Source of the DNA: Acidobacteriota bacterium
GTDB lineage: Bacteria > Acidobacteriota > Blastocatellia > Chloracidobacteriales > Chloracidobacteriaceae
DNA: 54,152 bases
Assembly: GCA_016208495.1 (NCBI GenBank)
Contig: JACQXX010000002.1
Coordinates: 1 to 54,152 of the forward strand
Direction: 5' to 3'
Made by a program: the position numbers and the translations under genes. Positions 7,145 through 16,657 of the stretch are shown in pieces (position 1 is the first letter of the stretch; every line of letters starts with the position of its first letter). The notes below the pieces were generated by a model. The model was not told the DNA's origin. It ran no database searches and worked only from the letters and a program-made list of their open reading frames with translations.

Positions 7145-9328
7145 ATGTTCCGCAAGTTTCCTTCCCATCTTTTCATTCCTCTGATCTTGATCGGGCTGAC
7201 TTTGACGTTGATGTCATTTTCAGTGTATCTGGCTTCAGCCGCAGTTGATCAAAAACTGTTTCGACATCCCCTGATCCGACGTCAGGGAGCTCCCCGAATC
7301 ACCAGTTTTTCTCCTCAATCAGGTCCTGCCGGAACCACGGTGACGATTCGAGGCTCAAATTTTGTTGGGGTCACATCTGTCAGGTTTAATGGGTTTTCCG
7401 CCCAGTCGTTTCAAATCGAATCCGCCAGTCAACTCACGGCAGTCGTCCCTCAAAATGCAACAACCGGTTTGATTTCAGTTATTTCCCCACTTGGAACAGG
7501 GACAAGTTCAGACAATTTTTCCGTCCAGTCAAACAATCCAACCATTACTTCCTTTACCCCAACCACGGGGCCACCAGGTACCCAGGTGACCATCATGGGA
7601 ACCAATTTTACCGGTGCCACCGAGGTGTCATTTAATACGACCAGCGTTGGAACCAACTTTACCGTTGTGTCGGCCACTCAAATTACCACAACGGTGCCGG
7701 TCGGAGCCACTGGGGGCCCAATCAAAGTGAAAACGCCAACCGGAGAGGCCACCAGCCCGCAATCGTTTATTGTGACTTCTGGAGCACCTCCGACCATTTC
7801 CAGTTTTTCTCCGGTCATGGGCCCAGTTGGAACCCTCGTCACCATCGAAGGAAACAATTTTGTAGGGACGACATCCGTTCGATTTAATGCGACTGAATCC
7901 CTGGAATATTCGGTCGCTTCCTTTACCCGGCTCACTGCCAAAGTTCCGGCTGGTGCCACCAGTGGGCCAATAACCATTCGAACCCCGGATGGTGCAGTAA
8001 CCAGTACAGCTTCCTTTCAGGTGGATACCTCGTTACGCCCGCAAATCAACAGTTTTTCCCCTGGCCGTGGACCTGTTGGGACATTCGTGATTATCAAAGG
8101 GGTGAATTTTGTTGATATCACATCCGTCAGGTTCGGTGATGTTCCAGTCAAATCTTTTAAGGTTGTGTCGGCAACCGAGATCACGACCGGCGTTCCCCCC
8201 GGTGCCGCGGATGCCCAGATCATTGTGGAAAACAGAGCCGGCACCGGCACCAGTTCCAAGCAGTTTAAAATTAGAACTCCCGACCCCACCCGGTGCCGGG
8301 TAAAAGTGCCGGAAGAACGTTGGAAAGGTGAGTATTATCCAAACCGTAATCTCGACGGGAGAGCCCTGGCGGTCCGCGACGATACGAATGAAGAAGGGTT
8401 TATCAAACTTGCCTGGGCTGGGAGTCCAGCCGGAGTGTGCGGTATTCCTGAGGACGGCTTTTCAGTTCGTTGGACACGAAGGGTAACCTTCCCGGAACGC
8501 GCTGTGTATCGGTTCCGAACCAAAGCCGACGATGGAGTCCGGCTCTACATTGATTCAATTCGAATTCTCAACCGATGGCAGGACCAGGGACCAACTGAAT
8601 TTACCGTGGATTGGGATCTGACGGCGGGCGAGCACCTGTTGACCATGGAGCACTATGATCGTGAAGGCGGCGCAGTGGCGGAGTTTTCCTGGGCTCCGGC
8701 TCCGCCCGAAATCTCCGATTTTTCACCTAAGAGCGGACAAGTTGGTGATGAGGTCAAAATTCAAGGCAAAAACTTTGCCGGAGAACTCGATGTTCGGTTT
8801 AATGGGAGACCAACCCAGGTACTTCGCGGGTCAACCATCGAAATTGTGGTCGCCGTTCCGATTGCGGCGACATCTGGTCCGATTACTGTCATCAACCCAG
8901 GTGGAAGTGCGGTTACCTCACAGGAGTTTATGGTGAACGGGTGTAATTCCGTTGAATCCATTCAGCGTGGGCAGACCATTGCCGGCTCGCTTGATACCAG
9001 TGATTGCAAATCCTTTATTCGTGGAAGGAACTACTTTGCTGATCGGTATCAGTTCAAAGGCAAAACCGGCGACCTGATTGCGATTCAGGTTGACACTCCA
9101 AGCGTCAATACCTATGTGTATTTACTGCGAACTGATGGAACAATTGTGACTGAAAACGATGATGCTGGCGGGACATTGGGATCACGAATTCCGGCGGGAC
9201 CAGGCTTTTTCAAGCTGCCAGCCGATGGGACGTACTATATCGAAGTCACGACACTGTCTGAGAAACGAACCGGCGAGTACGTTATTTCGCTGACGGCAGG
9301 TAACGAAACTGCACGCGAAGCCGAATAA
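7145..9328 (+). CDS. Secreted IPT/TIG-repeat protein with PA14 and PPC domains
   Basis: A 727-residue secreted protein. The ATG at 7145 is chosen because it places a classical signal peptide first (FRKFPSHLFIPLILIG, cleavage near A-S-A, residue 32); an upstream in-frame start at 6977 lies inside the peroxiredoxin gene and crosses a terminator. Four IPT/TIG immunoglobulin-like domains follow (about 49-380), each with the SFSP-X-X-G-P-X-G-T-X-V-T-I-X-G-X-N-F signature. Then come a PA14 domain (about 385-518; DGVRLYID), a fifth IPT (about 520-598) and a bacterial pre-peptidase C-terminal (PPC) domain (about 600-722). PA14 and PPC domains are often carbohydrate- or surface-associated. No enzymatic domain is visible, so an adhesive or cell-surface role is the most that can be inferred. 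It ends in the self-complementary heptamer tract shared with the next, convergent gene. Confidence 0.88.
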   Translation: MFRKFPSHLFIPLILIGLTLTLMSFSVYLASAAVDQKLFRHPLIRRQGAPRITSFSPQSGPAGTTVTIRGSNFVGVTSVRFNGFSAQSFQIESASQLTAVVPQNATTGLISVISPLGTGTSSDNFSVQSNNPTITSFTPTTGPPGTQVTIMGTNFTGATEVSFNTTSVGTNFTVVSATQITTTVPVGATGGPIKVKTPTGEATSPQSFIVTSGAPPTISSFSPVMGPVGTLVTIEGNNFVGTTSVRFNATESLEYSVASFTRLTAKVPAGATSGPITIRTPDGAVTSTASFQVDTSLRPQINSFSPGRGPVGTFVIIKGVNFVDITSVRFGDVPVKSFKVVSATEITTGVPPGAADAQIIVENRAGTGTSSKQFKIRTPDPTRCRVKVPEERWKGEYYPNRNLDGRALAVRDDTNEEGFIKLAWAGSPAGVCGIPEDGFSVRWTRRVTFPERAVYRFRTKADDGVRLYIDSIRILNRWQDQGPTEFTVDWDLTAGEHLLTMEHYDREGGAVAEFSWAPAPPEISDFSPKSGQVGDEVKIQGKNFAGELDVRFNGRPTQVLRGSTIEIVVAVPIAATSGPITVINPGGSAVTSQEFMVNGCNSVESIQRGQTIAGSLDTSDCKSFIRGRNYFADRYQFKGKTGDLIAIQVDTPSVNTYVYLLRTDGTIVTENDDAGGTLGSRIPAGPGFFKLPADGTYYIEVTTLSEKRTGEYVISLTAGNETAREAE

Positions 9329-9448
9329 GTCGAAAAATCAGGGCTCAGGGCTTGGGGCTGAAGACTCGCAAGCTCGGGGCGGAAGAAAACGGGTTTCATA
9401 CCCCGAGCCCAACTTCTTCAGCCCTGAGCCCTGAGCCCTCCCCAGGCT
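9329..9448. repeat. Period-7 inverted-repeat tract between convergent genes
   Basis: The tract fills the space between two converging stop codons. It reads in sevens: GGGCTCA, GGGCTTG, GGGCTGA, AGACTCG, CAAGCTC, and so on, and its right half (TCAGCCC, TGAGCCC, TGAGCCC) is the reverse complement of the left. The arms match at about 22 of 25 positions, so transcripts from either side can form a long hairpin. The left arm is nearly identical to the tract at 48.45-48.6 kb. It probably acts as a two-way terminator. Confidence 0.75.
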
Positions 9449-10489
9449 CTAATTGGCTTGAACGGCTTCCAGGATGCTCATCGGTGATTGAGTTGGAATC
9501 ACCCGGTTGAGCTTAAAGCCCGAGGCTTCAAAAAGTGCGGCGTACTCTTCAACTGTTCGTTCACGACCGCTACTCATCACCAGCATTTCCATATCCAAAA
9601 CCTTCGCCAGACACGGTTCATTTCCTGGTGCCACCAGGGTTTCGACCACCAGGACTTTACCTGTTGGATTCATTGCCCGGTGGATGTTTTTCAGGATTGT
9701 CGTTGCCGGTTGATCATCCCAATCGTGAATAATGTACTTCATCATATACGCATCGCCGCCAGAGGGCACTGATTCAAAGAAGTTTCCGCCCACCCGAGTA
9801 CAGCGATCTTCCATACCAGCTTCGGCAACCAGATTTTTGGCATGTTCGACCACAAACGGCTGATCAAACAAAATTCCATTCAGATGCGGATTGGCTTTGA
9901 GCACCGTGGTCAACAAACTGCCGTGCCCCCCGCCAATGTCCACCAGCGTACCAATTGAAGAGAAGTCATAGGCTGACGTGACCGCATGAATGGCCAGAGT
10001 TGAAACACTGGTCATCGCCTGATCAAATAAACTGGCAATTTCAGCGTGGTCCAAAAGAAAGTCGAAAAACTCTTTGCCATGCGTGAGTTTCATTGCAGTC
10101 TCGCCAGTGCGAATACTGTGAAGGATGTTTCCCCATGCCGTGTAGTGGAATTCTTCACCAAACATAATCGCCATGGCCCGCATGGAATCAGGGGCGTCTG
10201 AACGAAGGCAGGACGCAAGCGGCGTCAATTCAAAAAAGTGGGGTTTGGATTCGGTAAATACTCCCACGGCAGCGAGGCTCCGCAAGAGTCGAAACAGGGA
10301 TCGAGGATGGGTTTGCGTTGCCTGGGCTAATTCTTCAACGGGCTTACCGCCATCCGTCAGCAAATCGGCAATGCCCAGTTTCGCTGCCGCATAGATCATC
10401 TGTGAAATCCAACGCCCGGTGATGAGGTGGAGCACGGTGACGTTGGGGGGAAGAGATGGAGGTGCCGTGGATGGTTGATTTTCAGACAT
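9449..10489 (-). CDS. SAM-dependent O-methyltransferase, plant/ASMT-like
   Basis: A 346-residue class I methyltransferase. The N-terminal ~100 residues form the winged-helix dimerisation domain (LLTDGGKPVEELA, SLFRLLRSLAAVGVF). The SAM-binding glycine motif is VDIGGGHGSLL (near residue 187), followed by DQPFVVEHA. The catalytic-base region MKYIIHDWDD carries the conserved histidine, as in hydroxyneurosporene, carminomycin and acetylserotonin O-methyltransferases. These enzymes methylate hydroxyl groups of small molecules; the substrate cannot be told from sequence. The start at 10489 follows CAGGAG. No biosynthetic neighbours are present, so it is probably a stand-alone gene. Confidence 0.9.
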   Translation of the reverse strand: MSENQPSTAPPSLPPNVTVLHLITGRWISQMIYAAAKLGIADLLTDGGKPVEELAQATQTHPRSLFRLLRSLAAVGVFTESKPHFFELTPLASCLRSDAPDSMRAMAIMFGEEFHYTAWGNILHSIRTGETAMKLTHGKEFFDFLLDHAEIASLFDQAMTSVSTLAIHAVTSAYDFSSIGTLVDIGGGHGSLLTTVLKANPHLNGILFDQPFVVEHAKNLVAEAGMEDRCTRVGGNFFESVPSGGDAYMMKYIIHDWDDQPATTILKNIHRAMNPTGKVLVVETLVAPGNEPCLAKVLDMEMLVMSSGRERTVEEYAALFEASGFKLNRVIPTQSPMSILEAVQAN

Positions 10490-10619
10490 AGATTCTCCTG
10501 AATAAAGATTTATTTGGATGATGGCTTCATTATGGGGCGAACCTGGGGGAGTCAGCCGTGGGACAAAATCTTCTTGAAATTTATCCCACGGCTGGATGTT
10601 GGTGAACTACGGTTGAAGA

Positions 10620-13600
10620 TCAATTGGCGGAAGGGGAAGTTTCCTTGACGTTGCTGAGCCATCCGTGCTGATTTCGGTACCGGAAGGCTTTGTACTCTGG
10701 CTGGCTGGTGACCGTGATGGTCCACAATCGGGTTATCGGATCAAAACTTTGGCGGCGAATTTCAATCGGAATCCAGTGTTCGTTTTCACCACGGTTGATC
10801 AGGGCTTCAACGGACGAAATCCCGGCTGGGTCAGCCAGTTCCAGAGTAATCTCATGGCGGGTTGCGATTGATTCCAGATTCAAACGATGGAGCCCAATCA
10901 GTTGCTTCACTGGTGGAGTTGGAGCGGCTTCGATAGCCTGGAGTTGTTGCATGGATACACTCTGACTGAGTCCCTCAAATGGAGTGGAGTCAGGTGATAC
11001 AACCTGGAGGGTGTTGTTAAACAAGGTCACTTCGCCACGCAGCAGGAGATTTCCCATTTGATTATTTTGGGAGACCAGCTCTGCAAAGGTTGTGCCGTTA
11101 TCCACTGAAATAAACGTGTTTCGTTTGGGCGATGTACTATCCACGGTTGCAAAGGGTGACACCCCAGATGAATTTGGTTGGACAACCTGATAGCCAACCA
11201 GAAAGCTCCCGTTTTGAATCGTGACATCAGTGATGTTAAAGGTATTCGCGGTGAAATCTGGTGTTGTCCCGTCATTGGTGATCAGAAAGTTTTCAACTCC
11301 CTGCAATGTTCGCTGTCCACTGGTGTCAACCGAATACACAATAATCCGCACGATTGATCCCACGGCTGAAGCTGGTTGCGCCGTTGCCCGGTTATTGACC
11401 GAAAGGAGCACCTGATTGAGTGTCGCCGGGTAACTTGGGGGTGTCAGTCGGTTTGCAAAAATAATAGTTCCTGAGGCGAAAAACAGTTCGGCCCGGCCAT
11501 CATCCAGGCTCAAAGTTTGTGAGGTTCCGCCAGGTTGACTGGCGAAGCGAAGCTGGTAACTGGTCGCCAGGCTGTTGGACTGGTCAAAGCGGCTGACCCC
11601 AATGTAATAGGTTCCTGGTTGCAAAATGCGTGGGCCGATGCGTTCAGGTTTGAGCGTTTCAGAAGCCGAAGCATCCACAATGGCTGCATTGGCTGACCCT
11701 GGTACCAGAGAATTATTGAACAGATAGAGATCCAGATCCGCCGAGGTCTGTGCCCAGTCGAGCGCCAGGGCAACCGTCATTGTGGACGGGATGGTGATGC
11801 GGTACAGATCTTCAATTCGATCCTGGGTGTTATCCCCAAACTGAATAAAGGTCCCACCGCTATCACCTGGATTGACATTGCCATTCACGGTGATAGTTGT
11901 TCCACTCAAAGCCTGGGCATTGGTCGGGAGGTCATTCGGTTCAGTTTCAGTAATGTCACTATTGAGAATGCCTCCCGTTGGTCCAACGCCAGGATTGACT
12001 GCTGGTGAGGCCGCACTTTTAATGATTCGAACTCGATTGTTGCCGGTATCTGCAATCAACAAATTTCCACTTCGGTCAACAGCCAGTCCAAATGTGATAA
12101 ACAGGGAGGCATTGCGGGCAGGCCCGCCATCCCCTTTGTAATCAAGTGAATCAACTCCAGCGATGGTTGTTAATTGGTTGGTGGAAAGCTGAACACGGCG
12201 AATTCTCAGGCTGAGGTAATCACTGATGAACAGATTTCCGCTTCCGTCTATGGCAAGTCCTGAAGGTGAGCCCAGGTTGATTGCGGTTGCAGTGCCGCTC
12301 TCGCCGTTAAAATCTGGATTGCCAGTACCAGCCACGGTTGTAATGACACGGGTTCGTGCATCAACACGTCGGATTCGATTATTTTGGGCATCGCAAATAA
12401 ACAAATTCCCGTCACGGTCAATCGCCAGATCTTCAGGTTCATTTAATTGAGCGTTGAAGGCTGCCCCACCGTCCCCTGAAAAACCTGGAATCCCTGTCCC
12501 AGCCACTGTTGTCAGTATTCCAGATTGAGCATCAATTCGACGGATTCGCGAGGGAACTCCAAAAACAGTCTCCCCCTCGGAAAAATAGATGTTTCCAGCA
12601 CCATCCACCGCAACATCCAGTGGTCGAATGAAAGCTGAGAGAGCTGGGATTCCATCCTGGGGGCTTCCCTCCGGGTTGCCAGCTACACGCGACAGGATGC
12701 CGGCGGAATTAACTCGCCAGATAGCGCCCAAAAACTGGTCGGCAATGAGCAAATCCCCGTTGATGGCCACGTCAATTCCCTGGGCATTGACTGAGACTGA
12801 GTTGGCGGGAACCCCTGTCTGGGGTTGATTTGGATTGAGTTCTCCATTTCCGGCAATCGTTTGAATCGGGTTTGTGCCGCCACGCGTCAGGCGAACTCGA
12901 CCATCATTTGGATCACCCACAAAATAATTCCCAGTCGCACTCACCGCAACATCGGTTGGGGTAACCAATCTGGCTCGAATGGCGCTGCCACTATCTCCAA
13001 TAATCGCTCTCGTGTCACCGCCAATAATGGTTCGAATGATTTGGGTTCGAGAGTCAATTTTTCGGACCCGGTTATTTCCGGAATCACTGATGAAAATCCC
13101 CCCAGCTCCATCAACCACCGTTGCCGTTGGGACTCTCAATGCCGAATTTGTCGCCAGGGTGCCTTCTCCACCAACGCCCTGAACTCCGGTTCCAGCCACC
13201 AGTCGCATGATTTTTGTCGTGGCATCAACCCGCCAAACCTGAGCAGAATCAGTATCCGTGACGTATAAATCCCCATTGTCAGCCACGAAAACTCCAACCG
13301 GAGATTGGAGCGGGTTCTGTAAGGCGAGAACATTGTCCCGAGTTGTTCCTGGTGTGCCAGTGCCCACAACTCGGGTGATAATTCCACTTCGGGCATCAAT
13401 TCGGCGAACAACTGAATTGAAGGTGTCGGCAAAAAAGAAATTCCCATCTCGATCAACCGCGCATTGCGCACCAGTCAAAGGAATATCTGGATTATCCACG
13501 TTAATGGCGGCGGCGGTTGCTGGACCATTATCACCGGTATTTCCTGGCTGGCCATTGCCGGCAATTGTGGTCACGGTGCCTTGGGGAGAAATTCGCCGAA

Positions 13601-16025
13601 TGCGTTGGTTCCCCCCGTCAACCACAAAAATATTTCCTGACCGGTCAACCTGAAGTGCAAACATACTGGCACTGAACCTGGCACGAGTGGCTAGTCCTCC
13701 ATCGCCGCTAAAACCAGCAATCCCAGTTCCAGCGACAACGGTGAGGGTTCCGGTTTGGCCATTAATTTTGTAAATTTGTGCCGAAAAGCGTGCAATCAGG
13801 TAAATATCACCTTTTATATCAACGGTTACATCAGATGGGAATGAAACTGGGACCGATGTGGCCAGTTTATTGTTGACATCAATGAGAAAGTTAGGCGTTG
13901 ATTGGCCGGTTCCAGCAATGGTGGTAATGATGCTGGTGTCGTAGGCAAGCTTTCGAATGCGGGAACTCTTGGTATCGGCGATCAACAGGTTCCCAGCACC
14001 GTCAACCACAATCCCTCCGGGCGCAATCAATGGGGATTGCAGGCCCGGCCCACCATCGCCCGCAAAGCGACCACCCCCGATAAACGTGGTGATTGACCCG
14101 GCACTAATCGCACTCAGATCAGGTGGAAGGTAGGTAAATTGGGTCTGCGCAATGCCGCCACGGTGCTGGACGGTCAGGATTTGCGGGCCGCTGGCTTCAT
14201 TGGCGGGTGTCGTGACTCGAAGTTGAGTTGCATTGTCAAAGATGACATCGGTGGCTGGAACACCGTCAATGAGCACCACCGATTCAGGAGCAAAATTCCG
14301 ACCGCGAATCGTGACCGGAACTGAGGTTCGAATGGGTGTTTGGTTGGGAGTGATTGAGGTAATTTCGGGGGGGGAAACCGTGACCCGGCTCAGGCTTGGG
14401 CCAGTGGTGTTGAGTGTGATGGCATCGGCCCCAGCAACACTAAAAGACGAAGGCGAACCCAACACGCCGATTGGAGCCAGTGAAACGGAGTCAAAAAAAT
14501 CACCCTGCCGTTGAAGCAGAATGGCCACACCTTTTTGATCTCCAACATAAACATTTCCAGTCGAATCAACACCGACAGCCTGTGGATTGGTGAATTGAAA
14601 GGCCCCGCCACCAGTTTGGAGGTGTGGCGAATAGGCCGAGCGTGACAATCCACGGCTTTGATTTTGGCGGATGGTGCGGACTTCACCATTGCGGGTAACC
14701 TGACGAACCACACCGTTTCCAGCATCACTCACATTTAAAATGCGTTTGTCCGGGCTCAGACGCAACCCGGTTGGGCGTGAAAATCGAGCCCCAGTGCCAA
14801 CTCCATCCTGAAGTCCAGCCTGACCCGCCACCCCAGCAATTGTCGAGACGGTGTTGGTTGAAAAATCAATATAGCGGATGGTGTGATTTTCAGTGTCGGC
14901 GACATACAGGTTGCCGCCTAAATCAACTTCGACCGCTCGCGGGTTGCGGAACGTGGCTGTGGTCACTGGGCCATCCGTTGAGCCAGCCTGATTCTTGATC
15001 CCGGCAATCGTAATCACATTTCCAGACGGTAACATCGCCCGGATGATGTGATTTGCCGTGTCTGCCACGTAAATCCGGCCATTCCGGTCATCAATGCTTA
15101 ATCCAATCGGACTATTAAACAATGCCTGGGTCAGGGTTCCATCCAGATTTCCTGGAGTCTGATCACGTCCGGCAAACAGGCGAATGGCCTGCCCAAATCC
15201 ATCGCGCCGGTTGATGATGTGACGGGTTGGGTTTGACGTGTAGAGTCGTCCCGCCTGGTCGCGAATGAGCACCAGATCGCCGTTATTGGTGTCGTTTGAA
15301 TTCTCGATTCGGGTCACCGTCACGGTTAACCCGGCTGATAAATTGCCTGACCGGGCCGTGATGGTGGCAAATCCACGCGTCACACCCCGAACCAGTCCAG
15401 TGCTGGTGTCAACCGTTGCAATTTCAGGGCTGCCGGACTCATAGGTAACCGTACCTGGAACTGGATTTCCTTGTGAATCAACCACTTGTGCCCGAACCTG
15501 CAGGGTGCCGCCTTCCTGCAGCACCGGATCCACGGATTGAAACTGGACTCCGCCACCGGTTGATCCGCCGTTCCCAATGGTAAAGGTGAAGGCATTGGAT
15601 CGCTGGCCATTGCTGATCACCACAAGGCGCAGTTGACCATCCTGAGAAAAAAAAGCGGCTGGGAGTTTTTTCCCTTTGATAACCAGTTGTGTGCTGCTTG
15701 AGACTTTGGCGGCAATTGTGGAAGTGGAAGCCGAACTTGAAACTTCAACCTGGGCGCCGGCGGCAAACCCAGAACCGAGAATGGTAATTTTCTTTGGGAC
15801 CTGCCCAACGCTGGTTTGCGATGGGGAAAGACTGGTGATTTGGGGAGCACTCTGTGCCTCAGAGATCAGCCCTCCCCAGAAGGGAAGCAGGGCTAAAAGA
15901 CCAGCCGAAAGCAGAATGATTGCCAGGAGGTGGCGAAGTGTACGTGGTGTTGAAAAGAAGTGTAAATAGGTGTGTTGAAAAGGTGAATGCTTCGATAACA
16001 AGTGTCTTTTTAAAAGTGTCTTCAT
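10620..16025 (-). CDS. Giant secreted NHL-repeat beta-propeller protein
   Basis: An 1801-residue secreted protein. The ATG at 16025 is preferred over 16124 because it gives a membrane-type signal (about 32-50) cut near A-Q-S-A at residue 60. In order: an IPT/TIG domain (about 61-150), a BIG2-like Ig domain (about 165-240; GFATITARSGN), NHL repeats (about 250-440), a second IPT/TIG (about 550-635), a long run of NHL repeats (about 640-1340; repeated DGAGNLLIADT, RIRRID, VAGTGIPGFSGDGG), a PPC domain (about 1355-1500) and a C-terminal beta-rich tail. Each unit of about 55 residues pairs a G-X-G-F-X-G-D-G-G turn with GN-X-F-X-X-D. Such proteins form several beta-propellers and occur in large numbers in acidobacterial genomes; their functions are mostly unknown. 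The gene is preceded by a hairpin-rich leader. Confidence 0.88.
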   Translation of the reverse strand: MKTLLKRHLLSKHSPFQHTYLHFFSTPRTLRHLLAIILLSAGLLALLPFWGGLISEAQSAPQITSLSPSQTSVGQVPKKITILGSGFAAGAQVEVSSSASTSTIAAKVSSSTQLVIKGKKLPAAFFSQDGQLRLVVISNGQRSNAFTFTIGNGGSTGGGVQFQSVDPVLQEGGTLQVRAQVVDSQGNPVPGTVTYESGSPEIATVDTSTGLVRGVTRGFATITARSGNLSAGLTVTVTRIENSNDTNNGDLVLIRDQAGRLYTSNPTRHIINRRDGFGQAIRLFAGRDQTPGNLDGTLTQALFNSPIGLSIDDRNGRIYVADTANHIIRAMLPSGNVITIAGIKNQAGSTDGPVTTATFRNPRAVEVDLGGNLYVADTENHTIRYIDFSTNTVSTIAGVAGQAGLQDGVGTGARFSRPTGLRLSPDKRILNVSDAGNGVVRQVTRNGEVRTIRQNQSRGLSRSAYSPHLQTGGGAFQFTNPQAVGVDSTGNVYVGDQKGVAILLQRQGDFFDSVSLAPIGVLGSPSSFSVAGADAITLNTTGPSLSRVTVSPPEITSITPNQTPIRTSVPVTIRGRNFAPESVVLIDGVPATDVIFDNATQLRVTTPANEASGPQILTVQHRGGIAQTQFTYLPPDLSAISAGSITTFIGGGRFAGDGGPGLQSPLIAPGGIVVDGAGNLLIADTKSSRIRKLAYDTSIITTIAGTGQSTPNFLIDVNNKLATSVPVSFPSDVTVDIKGDIYLIARFSAQIYKINGQTGTLTVVAGTGIAGFSGDGGLATRARFSASMFALQVDRSGNIFVVDGGNQRIRRISPQGTVTTIAGNGQPGNTGDNGPATAAAINVDNPDIPLTGAQCAVDRDGNFFFADTFNSVVRRIDARSGIITRVVGTGTPGTTRDNVLALQNPLQSPVGVFVADNGDLYVTDTDSAQVWRVDATTKIMRLVAGTGVQGVGGEGTLATNSALRVPTATVVDGAGGIFISDSGNNRVRKIDSRTQIIRTIIGGDTRAIIGDSGSAIRARLVTPTDVAVSATGNYFVGDPNDGRVRLTRGGTNPIQTIAGNGELNPNQPQTGVPANSVSVNAQGIDVAINGDLLIADQFLGAIWRVNSAGILSRVAGNPEGSPQDGIPALSAFIRPLDVAVDGAGNIYFSEGETVFGVPSRIRRIDAQSGILTTVAGTGIPGFSGDGGAAFNAQLNEPEDLAIDRDGNLFICDAQNNRIRRVDARTRVITTVAGTGNPDFNGESGTATAINLGSPSGLAIDGSGNLFISDYLSLRIRRVQLSTNQLTTIAGVDSLDYKGDGGPARNASLFITFGLAVDRSGNLLIADTGNNRVRIIKSAASPAVNPGVGPTGGILNSDITETEPNDLPTNAQALSGTTITVNGNVNPGDSGGTFIQFGDNTQDRIEDLYRITIPSTMTVALALDWAQTSADLDLYLFNNSLVPGSANAAIVDASASETLKPERIGPRILQPGTYYIGVSRFDQSNSLATSYQLRFASQPGGTSQTLSLDDGRAELFFASGTIIFANRLTPPSYPATLNQVLLSVNNRATAQPASAVGSIVRIIVYSVDTSGQRTLQGVENFLITNDGTTPDFTANTFNITDVTIQNGSFLVGYQVVQPNSSGVSPFATVDSTSPKRNTFISVDNGTTFAELVSQNNQMGNLLLRGEVTLFNNTLQVVSPDSTPFEGLSQSVSMQQLQAIEAAPTPPVKQLIGLHRLNLESIATRHEITLELADPAGISSVEALINRGENEHWIPIEIRRQSFDPITRLWTITVTSQPEYKAFRYRNQHGWLSNVKETSPSAN

Positions 16026-16487
16026 TCTATCTTCGGCGTTTCCTCCCGGTCCTTCAGGGCCAGGAGGAAACGCCGCTCCTTGTGTGTCATGAGGGAAAAA
16101 GAAAGTGGAGGAAGGTGACCCCATCCACTTTCTTTCTTGAGGTAAAAAATACCTCGAACTTCTCCTTGCGGAGAGTAGCGCGTATCAACCGGACTGTCAC
16201 CGTCGGTTGAATCCGTCCTCCTCTCGACCGGATTTGGGAAGGTTTGCCGTGACTGGCACTGGCACTGACTCCCATGCCTGTTTAACCGGTCACCGTAGGG
16301 CAGCGGACTGAGGCGGTATCCGCAGGTACCTATGGATTCTTCCCAATCGGTTCCCGTGATTTGCACGGGGGCTGGTCAACTGGAGCTTGAACCAATCTCC
16401 CCACACCGACCATCCGTCAGGATGGCGTCGTGGCTTCACGACTCAAGCCCGGCCCTTGCGGGCCGAGTCTGTTGACTGAAACCTCAA
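16026..16487 (-). ncRNA. Hairpin-rich leader or structured RNA candidate
   Basis: About 460 bases upstream of the giant NHL gene and on its strand contain many perfect or near-perfect hairpins. Given as plus coordinates: 16035-16074 (12-bp stem, next to the start codon and including its GGAGGA), 16098-16135 (12 bp), 16139-16155 (6 bp), 16161-16174 (5 bp, GCAA loop), 16315-16330, 16353-16369 (6 bp), 16410-16425 (6 bp), 16427-16442 (6 bp) and 16450-16465 (6 bp, GCAA loop). Longer pairings also exist: GATTGGTTC with GAACCGATT around the 16353 hairpin (about 16389-16397 with 16344-16352), and AGTCAAC with GTTGAC (about 16470-16476 with 16374-16379). Two GNRA loops appear only on the minus strand. 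Possible identities are a cis-regulatory leader, an OmegaRNA/HEARO-like RNA or an intron remnant; none could be confirmed by eye. Confidence 0.55.
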
Positions 16488-16657
16488 TCGTGTTTCTCAA
16501 ATGGTACTTGAAAACGATAGGATATCATTCTCTTTTTTGTCTTGGGGTAGAAAGAAACCCCACTGTACGACAAATTTGCTGGTTCTGGCTTGTTGTTTTG
16601 CTGGAAAATCAGATAGAAATGAAAGTCTTTTAACATTTGGTACGGAAAGGTCATTCA

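Noticed and set aside
16022-16366. 114-codon open frame in the hairpin-rich leader
   Set aside because: Composition is irregular and it runs through many perfect hairpins; better explained as RNA structure than protein.
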